Shown: positions 27,773 to 36,413, counted from the first letter of the stretch. The stretch: 64,000 nt of DNA from an uncultured Prevotella sp. (GCA_900546575.1 URDM01000002.1:15581-79580); one strand, 5' to 3'. Notes: generated by a model from the sequence alone, not told the origin. Program-made: numbers and translations.

Positions 27773-28567
27773 TTAAGGCTGCTTGCCAATGTAAGCCAAG
27801 ATACCGCCGTCAACGTAAAGGATATGACCGTTTACGAAGTTAGAGGCATCGCTTGCGAGGAAAACAACGGGACCCATCAAGTCCTCGGGAGTACCCCAAC
27901 GTGCAGCAGGAGTCTTAGCTACGATGAAGCTGTCGAACGGATGACGTGAGCCGTCAGCCTGACGCTCGCGCAAAGGAGCAGTCTGAGGAGTAGCAATGTA
28001 GCCCGGGCCGATACCATTGCACTGTATGTTGTATTCGCCGAACTCTGAACAGATGTTGCGTGTGAGCATCTTCAAGCCACCCTTTGCAGCTGCGTATGCC
28101 GAAACAGTCTCACGACCAAGCTCTGACATCATTGAGCAGATGTTGATAATCTTGCCGTGTCCCTTCTCCTTCATACCAGGAATGACAGCCTTAGAAACGA
28201 TGAACGGAGCGTTGAGGTCGATGTCGACAACCTGACGGAAGTCCTCTACCGACATCTCAGTCATAGGAATACGCTTGATGATACCAGCGTTGTTAACGAG
28301 GATGTCAATAACACCCAGTTCCTTATTGATGTCGGCTACCATAGCCTTTACCTGCTCTTCATCGGTAACATCGCAGATATATCCATGAGCCTCGATGCCC
28401 TTAGCCTTATAGTCGGCAAGAGCCTGATCCATGTGGTGCTGTGAACGGCAGTTGAACGCGATCTTTGCGCCTGCATTGTACAGAGCTTCAGCCATAGCGA
28501 AACCGATGCCATAGGCTGCTCCAGTAACGAGGGCTACCTTGCCCTCAAGTGAAAACATTTTGTCCAT
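27773..28567 (-). CDS. kduD: SDR oxidoreductase, 2-deoxy-D-gluconate 3-dehydrogenase/gluconate 5-dehydrogenase type
   Basis: A 264-residue short-chain dehydrogenase with the cofactor motif VTGAAYGIG (14-22), NNAG (92-95), Ser145 and YAAAK (Tyr158, Lys162). Databases often label these gluconate 5-dehydrogenase. Because it follows kduI by 17 bp in a complete ketouronate operon, reduction of 2,5-diketo-3-deoxygluconate to 2-keto-3-deoxygluconate (KduD role) is the likelier job. It is the last gene of the operon. Confidence 0.88.
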   Translation of the reverse strand: MDKMFSLEGKVALVTGAAYGIGFAMAEALYNAGAKIAFNCRSQHHMDQALADYKAKGIEAHGYICDVTDEEQVKAMVADINKELGVIDILVNNAGIIKRIPMTEMSVEDFRQVVDIDLNAPFIVSKAVIPGMKEKGHGKIINICSMMSELGRETVSAYAAAKGGLKMLTRNICSEFGEYNIQCNGIGPGYIATPQTAPLRERQADGSRHPFDSFIVAKTPAARWGTPEDLMGPVVFLASDASNFVNGHILYVDGGILAYIGKQP

Positions 28568-28584
28568 TGTTGTTACTTTTAGTT

Positions 28585-29502
28585 TTATTTCAAGTCAGTT
28601 GTCTGGATTTTCTGCATATCGCCGTAGTCGAGGTTCTCGCCTGCCATACCCCAGATGAATGTATAGTTGCTGGTACCGGCAGCGCAGTGAACCGACCATT
28701 GTGGAGAGATGACAGCCTGCTCGTTGTTCAGCCACATCGGACGGGTCTCCTGCGGCTCACCCATAATGTGACAAATGCGCTGACCTTCGGGTACGTTGAA
28801 GTAGAGATAGGTCTCCATACGGCGCATGTGTGTGTGAGCCGGCATTGTGTTCCATACCGAACCGGTCTTCAGCTCGGTTACACCCATCTGCAACTGGCAA
28901 GTGCGTACACCAGCCACACCGTTGATGATGAGCTGATGTATAACACGGTCGTTGCTCTCGGCAAGCGAACCTGCCTTGATGTTCTTGGCTTCCTTCAGTG
29001 TGACGAGCTTTGTGGGGAATGAAGTGTGAGCTGTAGCACTGTTCATATAGAACTTGGCAGGATTCTTGGGATCCTTGCTTGAGAGTGTGATGTTGTTAGG
29101 ATTCTTCTCGGTAGAGCGTCCTACGTAGATGCCCTCCTGGAAGTTGAGGTCGTACTTCTTGCCGTCTACTGTTACAACACCAGGTCCGCCGATGTTAATA
29201 ATACCCATCTCACGGTTCTCGAGGAATGTCTTGGCGAGCAGCGGCTCGATCGGTTCAATCTTGATAGGAGCGTCAACTGGCTCGGCACCGCCTATGAGGA
29301 AGCGGTCGTACATAGTGTATGTCCAGTTAACTTCGTTGGGAGCGAATACCTTCTCTACCAAGAACTCCTTGCGCAAACGATCAGTTGTGTAGTGCTTGGC
29401 ATCCTCCGGATGATTCGCCCAACGTACCTGATAGTTTACGGTCTGTGCCATTGCCGACATTGACATGAGGGCAACGGCTGCTGTGATGAATAATTTCTTC
29501 AT
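28585..29502 (-). CDS. kduI: 5-dehydro-4-deoxy-D-glucuronate isomerase with apparent signal peptide
   Basis: A 305-residue cupin isomerase converting 5-keto-4-deoxyuronate to 2,5-diketo-3-deoxygluconate. The zinc ligands are visible: His223, His225 and Glu230 in HTHMRRME, plus His272. The enzyme proper resembles KduI from about residue 40 (DRLRKEFLVEKVF). The oddity is the start, MKKLFITAAVALMSMSAMA-Q, which looks like a Sec signal peptide with an AMA-Q cleavage site. Starting at Met18 (29451) would give a cytosolic form, but no better ribosome site is visible there. Known KduI enzymes are cytosolic. Confidence 0.9.
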   Translation of the reverse strand: MKKLFITAAVALMSMSAMAQTVNYQVRWANHPEDAKHYTTDRLRKEFLVEKVFAPNEVNWTYTMYDRFLIGGAEPVDAPIKIEPIEPLLAKTFLENREMGIINIGGPGVVTVDGKKYDLNFQEGIYVGRSTEKNPNNITLSSKDPKNPAKFYMNSATAHTSFPTKLVTLKEAKNIKAGSLAESNDRVIHQLIINGVAGVRTCQLQMGVTELKTGSVWNTMPAHTHMRRMETYLYFNVPEGQRICHIMGEPQETRPMWLNNEQAVISPQWSVHCAAGTSNYTFIWGMAGENLDYGDMQKIQTTDLK

Positions 29503-29525
29503 TTATCTATTGTTTGATTTTAGAT

Positions 29526-30887
29526 TTACTTGCGTGTCACATCCTTAACGATGCGTGTGCGGTTGTACCACATCATACCCAGTGTAATGGCTACGAGAAT
29601 AGCAGGACCTACGTACTTGACATGGCATGAGAGCTTGTAGATGATCCATCCGAATGACGAAGCGGCAAAGTCGAGTGCGCCACCAGAGAATCCTTCTGGG
29701 ATATGAGCGGTAGCGTCGCCAGTGGCAGCATACACCTGATTGGCTGCCATAGTGAAGTCGGGAGCCATATCCGTTACGAAGTACAGACCGATGATGAGCG
29801 TTACAAGACCGATGATGAGGGTCTTCACAACATTGCCCTTAGTGAAAGGCAATACCATCGGGAAGAGATAGAACATTCCGGCGAGCGATGCCAACGGAAG
29901 GAACTGGTTGCCCGGGAGGAACACAGCCAATGCAAGGATAACGGGGATGAGGATGACCGAAGCCACGAGTGTGGTAGGATGGCCGATAACGAGAGCGGGG
30001 CTCATACCGATGTAAACCTTCTTGCCGTTGAACTTCGACTTAACCAGCTCCTGTGTCTTCTCCGAAATAGGCTTCAATCCCTCAATGAAGAGCGATGTGA
30101 TACGTGGGATAAGCTCCATAACGGCACCCATTGTAACGCCGAGGAAGAGCACCTTCTTGATGTCAAGCTGTGCTGCCCAACCGATGAGCATACCTACGAT
30201 GACACCCAATACGAGCGGTTCGCCGAGCACGCCAAACTTCTTCTTCATACCCTCAGCATCGATGTCGAGCTTAGAGAAGCCCGGAATGCTGTCGAGAGCC
30301 TTGTTAAAGATGATGGCGAAAGGCATGAAGCTCTGGCAGAAAGGCTGCGGAATAGAGATGCCTTCGAGGTCGTAATACTTCTGGAACTTCTCTGCTGTGA
30401 GGTCGGCACATACCAGAGTGTTTATGTAGCAGATGATGGCAGCGAAGTAGCCCCACAACAGGCTCTCGCCCATCACGAAGTAGACAACCGCACCGATGAA
30501 TGCAAAGTGCCAGTAGTTCCAAAGGTCGATATTCACAGTACGAGTGGTCTTGGTGATGAGCATGAGGAAGTTGACGCCAAGACAGATGGGGATGATGAGC
30601 GCACCGACTGCGGTGTTGTAAGCCACAGCGGCAGCAGCAGGCCAACCCATGTCAAACACGTTGAGCTGCAAATGATAGATTTCGGAGATGCCCTTGAGCG
30701 GATCGTTGAAGTTGGAGGTAAGCAATGCTGTAACAACTCCCAAACCAACGAAGCCCACACCGACATAAAGACCCGACTTGAATGCCTTGCCGAACTTCAT
30801 GCCGATGCCAAGACCGATGACGGTAAACAGTATAGGCATCATCACCGATGCACCAAGACTAATTATGTAACTGAAAACTTGATCCAT
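29526..30887 (-). CDS. PTS galactitol-type EIIC permease homologue
   Basis: A 453-residue membrane protein with about eleven hydrophobic segments and strong resemblance to the galactitol EIIC family (GESLLWGYFAAIICYINTL, MSPALVIGHPTTLVASVIL). No EIIA, EIIB, HPr or EI gene is nearby, and Bacteroidales generally lack the sugar PTS. It probably transports without phosphorylation. Its place between eda and kduI suggests uptake of unsaturated or keto-uronates into the cytoplasm. This assignment is by context only. Confidence 0.85.
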   Translation of the reverse strand: MDQVFSYIISLGASVMMPILFTVIGLGIGMKFGKAFKSGLYVGVGFVGLGVVTALLTSNFNDPLKGISEIYHLQLNVFDMGWPAAAAVAYNTAVGALIIPICLGVNFLMLITKTTRTVNIDLWNYWHFAFIGAVVYFVMGESLLWGYFAAIICYINTLVCADLTAEKFQKYYDLEGISIPQPFCQSFMPFAIIFNKALDSIPGFSKLDIDAEGMKKKFGVLGEPLVLGVIVGMLIGWAAQLDIKKVLFLGVTMGAVMELIPRITSLFIEGLKPISEKTQELVKSKFNGKKVYIGMSPALVIGHPTTLVASVILIPVILALAVFLPGNQFLPLASLAGMFYLFPMVLPFTKGNVVKTLIIGLVTLIIGLYFVTDMAPDFTMAANQVYAATGDATAHIPEGFSGGALDFAASSFGWIIYKLSCHVKYVGPAILVAITLGMMWYNRTRIVKDVTRK

Positions 30888-30922
30888 TTAATATTGTTAT
30901 AAGGAAAGATTATAGTACTACT

Positions 30923-30967
30923 GCAATACCCCTACCCGACTGAATACGGTTGGGAAGGGGGTATTGC
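30923..30967 (-). other. intercistronic hairpin between eda and the permease gene
   Basis: Minus-strand GCAATACCCC pairs with GGGGTATTGC (10 bp), extended by a CCC/GGG pair set, with no following T-tract. It may protect or process the operon mRNA or lower read-through into permease-kduI-kduD. Confidence 0.6.
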
Positions 30968-30975
30968 TATATATT

Positions 30976-31650
30976 CTACTTCGACTCGCGTGCCTTGGCA
31001 ACATACTCCAACGACTCGCGGCACTTGTCGCTTACAGCCTTCCAGTCGCCTGCAGCGATAGTAGCCTTCGGGAACAGCTTAGAGCCCATGCCTACGCAGT
31101 TGGCGCCAGCCTTGATCCATGAAGCGATGTTGTCAGCGTCGGGCGAAACACCACCAGTGACCATAATGAGCGACCAAGGCATCGGAGCCTTCAAGCCCTT
31201 AACGAAGTTAGGACCGAGTACGTCGCCCGGGAATACCTTGCAAAGGTCGCAACCCATCTCCTGAGCCATGCCTACCTCTGTCACCGAACCGCAACCCGGT
31301 GTGTAGGGGATGAGTCGGCGATTGCATACCTTAGCTACATCGGGGTTGAACAACGGGCCTACTACAAAGCAAGCACCAAGCTGAATGTAGAGCGATGCTG
31401 TAGGAGCATCAACGATTGAACCTACACCCATAGCCATCTCCGGACATTCCTTGGCTGCAAACTTAACCACCTCGGCAAACACTTCGTGTGCGAAGTCGCC
31501 ACGGTTGGTGAACTCAAATGCGCGCACGCCACCCTCGTAGCATGCCTTTACTATATTCTTTGCTATCTCTACGTCGTTGTTGTAGAATACAGGTACCATA
31601 CCGGTTCCGGTAATCTTAGCAAGTACCTGCTGTTTGTTGAATTTTGCCAT
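30976..31650 (-). CDS. eda: bifunctional 4-hydroxy-2-oxoglutarate/KDPG aldolase
   Basis: A 224-residue class I aldolase that splits 2-keto-3-deoxy-6-phosphogluconate to pyruvate and glyceraldehyde 3-phosphate. The Schiff-base lysine is Lys138 in CDLCKVFPGD, the general-base glutamate is Glu46 in AFEFTNRGD, and PYTPGCGSVTE and the phosphate-binding VTGGVS and GMGSKLF blocks follow. It is the final enzyme of the uronate route in this operon, directly after kdgK. Confidence 0.95.
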   Translation of the reverse strand: MAKFNKQQVLAKITGTGMVPVFYNNDVEIAKNIVKACYEGGVRAFEFTNRGDFAHEVFAEVVKFAAKECPEMAMGVGSIVDAPTASLYIQLGACFVVGPLFNPDVAKVCNRRLIPYTPGCGSVTEVGMAQEMGCDLCKVFPGDVLGPNFVKGLKAPMPWSLIMVTGGVSPDADNIASWIKAGANCVGMGSKLFPKATIAAGDWKAVSDKCRESLEYVAKARESK

Positions 31651-31668
31651 AATAATGAATATAATTAG

Positions 31669-31713
31669 AAGCCCTACCCACAGCCCCTCCCCCGTAGGGA
31701 GGGGAGTGGTATG
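31669..31713. repeat. single arm of the GC-rich repeat family
   Basis: A 45-bp copy matching one arm of the element at 21331-21493, with the hairpin CCCCTCCC...GGGAGGGG and the same trailing GGAGTG-n-TATG. It lies between kdgK and eda inside the operon. Confidence 0.85.
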
Positions 31714-31751
31714 TTGGGCTACTTAAAGATTTTAAAATTATTTTTAAAGTT

Positions 31752-32774
31752 CTATCGCTGTACTCTACCGTTAGCGTTTCCGGCAGCAAGAGCCTCTACC
31801 TCGTCAACTGAAACAAGGTTGAAGTCGCCATTGATAGTGTGCTTCAGAGCCGAAGCAGCTACTGCAAACTCGAGAGCTTCGCCCTGTGTCGGCTTGGTGA
31901 GCAAGCCGTGGATGAGGCCACCAGAGAATGAGTCGCCACCACCTACGCGGTCGATGATAGGCATGATGTCGTAACGACGGCTCTCGTAGAACTCCTTGCC
32001 GTTGTAGATAAGTGCCTTCCATCCGTTGTGAGTTGCCGAGAAACTCTCGCGCAATGTAGAAACAACGTACTTGAAGCCGAACTCCTTCTGCATCTGCTCG
32101 AATATCTTGTGATAGCCGCTTGCGTCGGTCTGGCCACCCTCTACGTCAGCATCGGGCTTGAAGCCAAGGCAGAGCTGTGCGTCCTCCTCGTTGCCGATGC
32201 AGACGTCAACATACTGCATCAACGGGCGCATAACCGAGATTGCCTTCTCTGAAGTCCAAAGTTTCTTGCGGAAGTTGAGGTCGACGCTTACAGTAACGCC
32301 GTGGCGCTTGGCAGCCTCGCAAGCCAAACGGGTGAGCTCAGCGGCCTTGTCGCTGATGGCGGGAGTGATGCCGCTCCAGTGGAACCACTGTGCGCCCTCC
32401 ATGATAGCATCGAAGTCGAAATCCTCAGGATTAGCCTCGGCGATTGAAGAGTGTGCACGGTCGTAGATAACCTTTGACGGACGCATTGAAGCACCAGTCT
32501 CTGCATAGTACAAACCGACACGATCGCCACCGCGGGCAATGAAACGTGTGTCTACACCATAGCGGCGCAATGCGTTGACAGCAATCTGTCCGATGTCGTG
32601 CTTCGGAAGTTTGCTCACGAAGTAAGCTTCGTGTCCATAGTTGGCCACACTTACAGCCACGTTAGCCTCACCACCACCAGGGATGATACGAAACATTTCT
32701 GACTGGATGAAACGGTCGTTGCCATTGGGCGAAAGGCGGAGCATGATCTCGCCAAGAGTAATAATTTTTGCCAT
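31752..32774 (-). CDS. kdgK: 2-keto-3-deoxygluconate kinase (PfkB family)
   Basis: A 340-residue ribokinase-type sugar kinase. It has the N-terminal GGGEANVAV (33-41) substrate motif and the catalytic VGGGDSFSGG with Asp281 as base and the anion hole. A mid-protein NEEDAQL block is typical. In context it phosphorylates KDG to KDPG with ATP, supplying Eda encoded 101 bp downstream. Family membership is certain; substrate is inferred from the operon. Confidence 0.92.
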   Translation of the reverse strand: MAKIITLGEIMLRLSPNGNDRFIQSEMFRIIPGGGEANVAVSVANYGHEAYFVSKLPKHDIGQIAVNALRRYGVDTRFIARGGDRVGLYYAETGASMRPSKVIYDRAHSSIAEANPEDFDFDAIMEGAQWFHWSGITPAISDKAAELTRLACEAAKRHGVTVSVDLNFRKKLWTSEKAISVMRPLMQYVDVCIGNEEDAQLCLGFKPDADVEGGQTDASGYHKIFEQMQKEFGFKYVVSTLRESFSATHNGWKALIYNGKEFYESRRYDIMPIIDRVGGGDSFSGGLIHGLLTKPTQGEALEFAVAASALKHTINGDFNLVSVDEVEALAAGNANGRVQR

Positions 32775-32871
32775 TTTAATATGCGTTAATTTCTTTAGTT
32801 AATGAGTATACGAGTTTTTAAGACCTGCTGATATAAGAATTATGTAGTCTTACATGACATTTACTATAGTC

Positions 32872-34101
32872 TTACTTAACAGTCACGGCTGTCTGCAGGG
32901 GCTGCTTCAGGTTGCTGATGAAGTCCTCAATCTGCATGTACCACACACGCTGGTTGGGAGTTCCGCTCTTGCACCATGATGCTCCGAAGTAGTAGGTGAA
33001 GCGTTCGTTGTTCTTTACGCCACGCTTTACGCCCACTGCGTTGCCTACGATGCCGGCCTTATGGTGCCACGGGTCGCGCACGAGTTGAGTTGCATCGGCA
33101 CCGTCGGGGAAGAGTGCTGCCACATAAATCTCAAACTGATGGCGCTCTGCCGAGTCGGTCGGGTCGGTATATGCCACGTAGTTGGGGGCGAGTTTGAGGT
33201 CGGAAGCCTTGTCGGTGTGTACCACTACGCCGCCGCAGACGTCCATAGGCTTCTTCAGTCCGTCGTACCATACGGTCATCTTGTTGAAGAACGACCACTT
33301 GTCGAGGCTTATTATGCGATGTTCGGTCACGTTCTGTCCGTCAATCTTCTCGGTATTGTACACCAGTTCGAGCGTGAAGCGCAGCGGACCGTTGTCCAGC
33401 ACACGGTATTCCTTGAAGCAATATGGCATGACGATGCTGTCGCCGAGCATGATGGCGGGCGTTCCGCATCCCAGACTGGGACCTACGTTGTAGCAGTCGA
33501 GACCTGTGCCGTGGTCGAGATGCAGCGAAACGGTCTGGTCGAGCGAGTCGGCTTCCTGCTTGCGGTCGTCCTTGCGCATCTGTGCCGAGATGCGATGGCC
33601 GTTGTAAACAACCGCATAGCGTTTCTCTACGTCAGGATATGGAGTGCTCTTGAGCCACACGTCCATGCCGAAAGCCTTCTCTCCGGTGCGCTGCAGGGCC
33701 GGTCCGTAAGCCCGGTACGAGCAACGGTCGTTCTCCCATACAAAGTCGTCAACTCGCCAGGGATACAGTTTTCCCTCGACAAAGCTCTGTGTAGGGTCTG
33801 GTGTGCCCGGTTTGACATAGAACTTGGCTGTACCTCCGGGTATGACGGTAGTCTCTACAAGTAGTTTGTTGTCGTGTGTGATCTGACAAGCCTCCGGTAA
33901 TCCGTAGGGATTCAACACTCTCACGGGACTGCCTTGTGCCACTCCGAGAGCTTTCCATACTTCGTTGGCATCAAATTCAGCCACCTCAAGTCGCTGCTCT
34001 TGTCCGCTGTTTTTCACGGTGAGCACCACGTCGGCCATACTATCAACGCCTTGCGCCAATGCAAGGAGCAGCATGAACGCATACTTTATTTTCCGTATCA
34101 T
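32872..34101 (-). CDS. DUF4861 family secreted protein
   Basis: A 409-residue protein with an N-terminal export signal (LLLALAQGVDSMA) and all-beta character throughout. It matches the DUF4861 family, found in Bacteroidetes beside polysaccharide lyase and uronate genes; no activity is firmly known to me. It is the first gene of the kdgK-eda-permease-kduI-kduD run, with only 97 bp and no promoter-like box before kdgK. A role in processing uronic-acid oligosaccharides in the periplasm is an inference from position. Confidence 0.75.
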   Translation of the reverse strand: MIRKIKYAFMLLLALAQGVDSMADVVLTVKNSGQEQRLEVAEFDANEVWKALGVAQGSPVRVLNPYGLPEACQITHDNKLLVETTVIPGGTAKFYVKPGTPDPTQSFVEGKLYPWRVDDFVWENDRCSYRAYGPALQRTGEKAFGMDVWLKSTPYPDVEKRYAVVYNGHRISAQMRKDDRKQEADSLDQTVSLHLDHGTGLDCYNVGPSLGCGTPAIMLGDSIVMPYCFKEYRVLDNGPLRFTLELVYNTEKIDGQNVTEHRIISLDKWSFFNKMTVWYDGLKKPMDVCGGVVVHTDKASDLKLAPNYVAYTDPTDSAERHQFEIYVAALFPDGADATQLVRDPWHHKAGIVGNAVGVKRGVKNNERFTYYFGASWCKSGTPNQRVWYMQIEDFISNLKQPLQTAVTVK

Positions 34102-34186
34102 TTCCTATATATTAATATGTAATAGATATCGCTTAAACGTGAAGCACTTTTTATTTAAACATCTGAAGTTAGCTTGATAGCGTCTT

Positions 34187-34194
34187 CAAATATA
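34187..34194 (-). promoter_or_regulatory. candidate -7 element of the uronate operon
   Basis: Minus-strand TATATTTG fits TAnnTTTG, 86 bp before the DUF4861 start. A second candidate, TAATTTTG, lies at 34292-34299. Neither has a good -33 box, which may mean activator dependence. Confidence 0.4.
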
Positions 34195-34364
34195 CAAATA
34201 ATTATTCTATTAAAGAATATCGTGTTTTGGTTTTCCGATAGATTTAATAACTGTTATACATTTATTATCTATAATAGTACGTCTCAGTTTACAAAATTAC
34301 GGCAAACAAATAATATTCGGGTATAAAAACGTACAAACCGCATACGAATTTCGTACATGTACAT

Positions 34365-34404
34365 AAAAAAAAAGAGATTGCGCCATATCACATGGAGCAA
34401 TCTC
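34365..34404 (-). terminator. intrinsic terminator between sulfatase region and uronate operon
   Basis: Minus-strand GAGATTGC-T-CCAT / ATGG-C-GCAATCTC hairpin with a 5-nt loop and one internal mismatch, followed by nine T residues. It separates the sulfatase/candidate RNA transcript from the DUF4861 operon. Confidence 0.9.
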
Positions 34405-34690
34405 GAAAAAGGAGTTTTCTAACATCAACTTTTAACTTAGGGTTGTAATACACATTTACCATATACCCTAAATATAAACTAATTATAAATAAACCATTTA
34501 ATACAAAAAATCCCTATTTCTCTATTAGCTTTTGTTATTGTCGTATGTTATCCTTGCCGGCGGCTTGTTCCGACCGGCACCCCCCAACTACTTGGGAAGG
34601 AAAAGGAATCCATTAATTTAAGTCGACTTCATTTACTTTTAGCATCTAATCGATAATTTGATACAATCTGCTTGTGTGTGCTTTATGATT
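34365..34690 (-). ncRNA. candidate structured RNA or long sulfatase 3' UTR
   Basis: A gene-free stretch bounded by a -7 box (TACCTTTG, 34697-34704, minus strand) and the strong terminator at 34365-34404, which would give an RNA of about 325 nt. Inside the AT-rich region lie two adjacent GC-rich hairpins: CCCAAGTAGTTGGG (34583-34596) and a TGCCGG/CCGGCA stem (34555-34579). A longer TTAGGG/CCCTAA pair lies near 34440-34475. The -33 box is poor and I could not match it to a known RNA family, so a plain 3' UTR remains possible. Confidence 0.45.
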
Positions 34691-34696
34691 TCGATG

Positions 34697-34704
34697 CAAA
34701 GGTA
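34697..34704 (-). promoter_or_regulatory. candidate -7 element of the structured RNA
   Basis: Minus-strand TACCTTTG located 77 bp after the sulfatase stop codon; no TTTG at the expected -33 distance. Confidence 0.4.
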
Positions 34705-34780
34705 CTTGTAAAGCACCAATCGGACGGTACATTTTCGTCCGAAAGGTGTCCTTACTTGTTCATTATGTCTTATTTAACAA

Positions 34781-36337
34781 TCATTTAACGGCTACCTTAG
34801 CCAGAATGCCTTCAGTTGCCCATGGATCTTCAATTTCGTACAAAATTTGACCCATACGCTTTGTCAGCTGCTTGATGAGCTTACGGTTTTCGGGCTTGTT
34901 GGCTATGTTGTTGAGCTGATAGGGGTCGTTCTGGTCGTCAAAGAGCAGAATTTCCTTGCGCTTGTAGTCGCGTGTGATGTATATTGCCATCGTGTAGCGA
35001 TGGGTCTTGAGTCCGCGTGCCGACGGGAAGTAGTTGACAACGAGTCCGTCCTTGTCCTTGTCGCCGTCGAGATTCTGTATGTACAGAGCTGCGTCGGGGC
35101 GCTTGACGGTCTTGGATGTGGGGTCGAGGAAGAGGCTCGAGTAGTCCTTGCCCTGCGTAACAGAGGGTATCTGGTCGTGCAGCCCTACAAGTCCGAGCAT
35201 TGTCGGCATGATGTCGGGCGACGAAAGCAGCAGGTCGTCGGTACGCGGAGTAAGATGTCCCTTATACCTTACTATAAAGGGCACGTTCATAGACTCTGAA
35301 TACGGCGAGTTCTTCGGGTCGTCGGTGTTCTGCGAGCACATTGTCTCGCCGTGGTCGGATGTGAACACTACGATTGTATTGTCGTCGAGTCCTGCCTCGC
35401 GCAGAGCGTCGAGTATCATTCCGAAGGCGCGGTCAACGCCCGTAACTGATGCGAAATAGTAGCGTACTGACTCTGCCTTAGCCATTTCGCGTCCTGCATT
35501 CTTGCGCACAAGGAGCTGGTCGAGCGGCTGCTTGGCATACAGATTATAGTCTTCCTCCATACAGTCGGTGAGCGAACGGTAGGGGCTGTGGGGCGGGTTC
35601 ATGCCCACCATGAGGAAGAAAGGCTTTTTGGAGTCGCGCTCGCCGTTGCGGTTGAGTATGTAGCTTACGGCGTGCTTGGCCTCGTAAACGGGCGACCACT
35701 CGTGCGGCTCGTGTCTGTTGCCGTTATTGTCCCAGTAGTGTGGGTTCTTGTGCTCGTCGAATGTGCCGTACGACAGCCAATAGTTGAATCCGTGGCGCTG
35801 CTGCGGCTCGGTGTAGGCGTCCCACACGGGGCGCTGTGTCTCTACGTATTCACCGGGGTTCTGCGGCGAGTTCTTGGTGGGGAACTGCACGTGCAGCTTG
35901 CCAATGTAGCCACAGTCGTATCCGGCGCGGCTCATCACGTCGCTCCAGCTTACGGGGTCGGTGAGCCAGGAAGATATGGGTCGGTTTGAGTTGCAGTTGA
36001 GTGGCACACCGCTCTTGTTGGGATACATGCCGGTAAGTAGCGATCCGCGGTGCGGACTGCTCAACGGACAGTTGCTCTGAGCCGATGTGAGCACTACCGA
36101 TTCGCGTGCAAAGCGGTTGATATTGGGTGTATGTACGGGGTCGTTCTTCGAGTTGATGCATCCCTCAAAACCGGGCTGTCCCCAGAATTCCATTGCGTAG
36201 TTGCGCATCTGGTCGGGGAATACATATACTATATTGGGCCGCTGTTGGGCGGCAGCAGTTGTTGCGAATACCGAGAGCAACGGTGTTGCAACGTTCTTTA
36301 GCAAAGATGTCTTGCTAAAAAAGTTTGAGTTAGACAT
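34781..36337 (-). CDS. S1-family sulfatase (serine-type)
   Basis: A 518-residue exported sulfatase with signal peptide ending TTAAA-QQ. It has the metal site PDQM (41-44) and the maturation motif S93-S-P-H-R97 followed by GSLLTG. Formylglycine would be made from Ser93, so it should need an anaerobic radical-SAM maturase (anSME), not encoded here. GKLHVQ, NPPHSPY and TSDHGETM blocks complete the active site. It likely removes sulfate esters from glycosaminoglycan-type sugars before uronate breakdown, given the operon downstream and PL8 at 19 kb. The precise position attacked is unknown. Confidence 0.92.
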   Translation of the reverse strand: MSNSNFFSKTSLLKNVATPLLSVFATTAAAQQRPNIVYVFPDQMRNYAMEFWGQPGFEGCINSKNDPVHTPNINRFARESVVLTSAQSNCPLSSPHRGSLLTGMYPNKSGVPLNCNSNRPISSWLTDPVSWSDVMSRAGYDCGYIGKLHVQFPTKNSPQNPGEYVETQRPVWDAYTEPQQRHGFNYWLSYGTFDEHKNPHYWDNNGNRHEPHEWSPVYEAKHAVSYILNRNGERDSKKPFFLMVGMNPPHSPYRSLTDCMEEDYNLYAKQPLDQLLVRKNAGREMAKAESVRYYFASVTGVDRAFGMILDALREAGLDDNTIVVFTSDHGETMCSQNTDDPKNSPYSESMNVPFIVRYKGHLTPRTDDLLLSSPDIMPTMLGLVGLHDQIPSVTQGKDYSSLFLDPTSKTVKRPDAALYIQNLDGDKDKDGLVVNYFPSARGLKTHRYTMAIYITRDYKRKEILLFDDQNDPYQLNNIANKPENRKLIKQLTKRMGQILYEIEDPWATEGILAKVAVK

Positions 36338-36405
36338 ATATTGTTGTTTTTAGGTTTTATAATCGTGATATAAAGATTCTGTGTAAATACTGTATCATTA
36401 TGTGG

Positions 36406-36413
36406 CAAAGTTA
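36406..36413 (-). promoter_or_regulatory. predicted -7 element for the sulfatase gene
   Basis: Minus-strand TAACTTTG, 69 bp before the ATG; no good -33 element. Confidence 0.45.

Noticed and set aside
29703..30902. 399-residue plus-strand frame opposite the EIIC-type permease
   Set aside because: Composition is extremely His/Asp/Glu-rich, as expected from the complement of a membrane protein gene; the minus-strand protein is clearly real.
34781..36337. Sulfatase inactive because Cys is missing from the CxPxR motif
   Set aside because: Ser-type sulfatases (SxPxR) are common in Bacteroidetes and are matured by anSME; Ser93-Ser-Pro-His-Arg fits.
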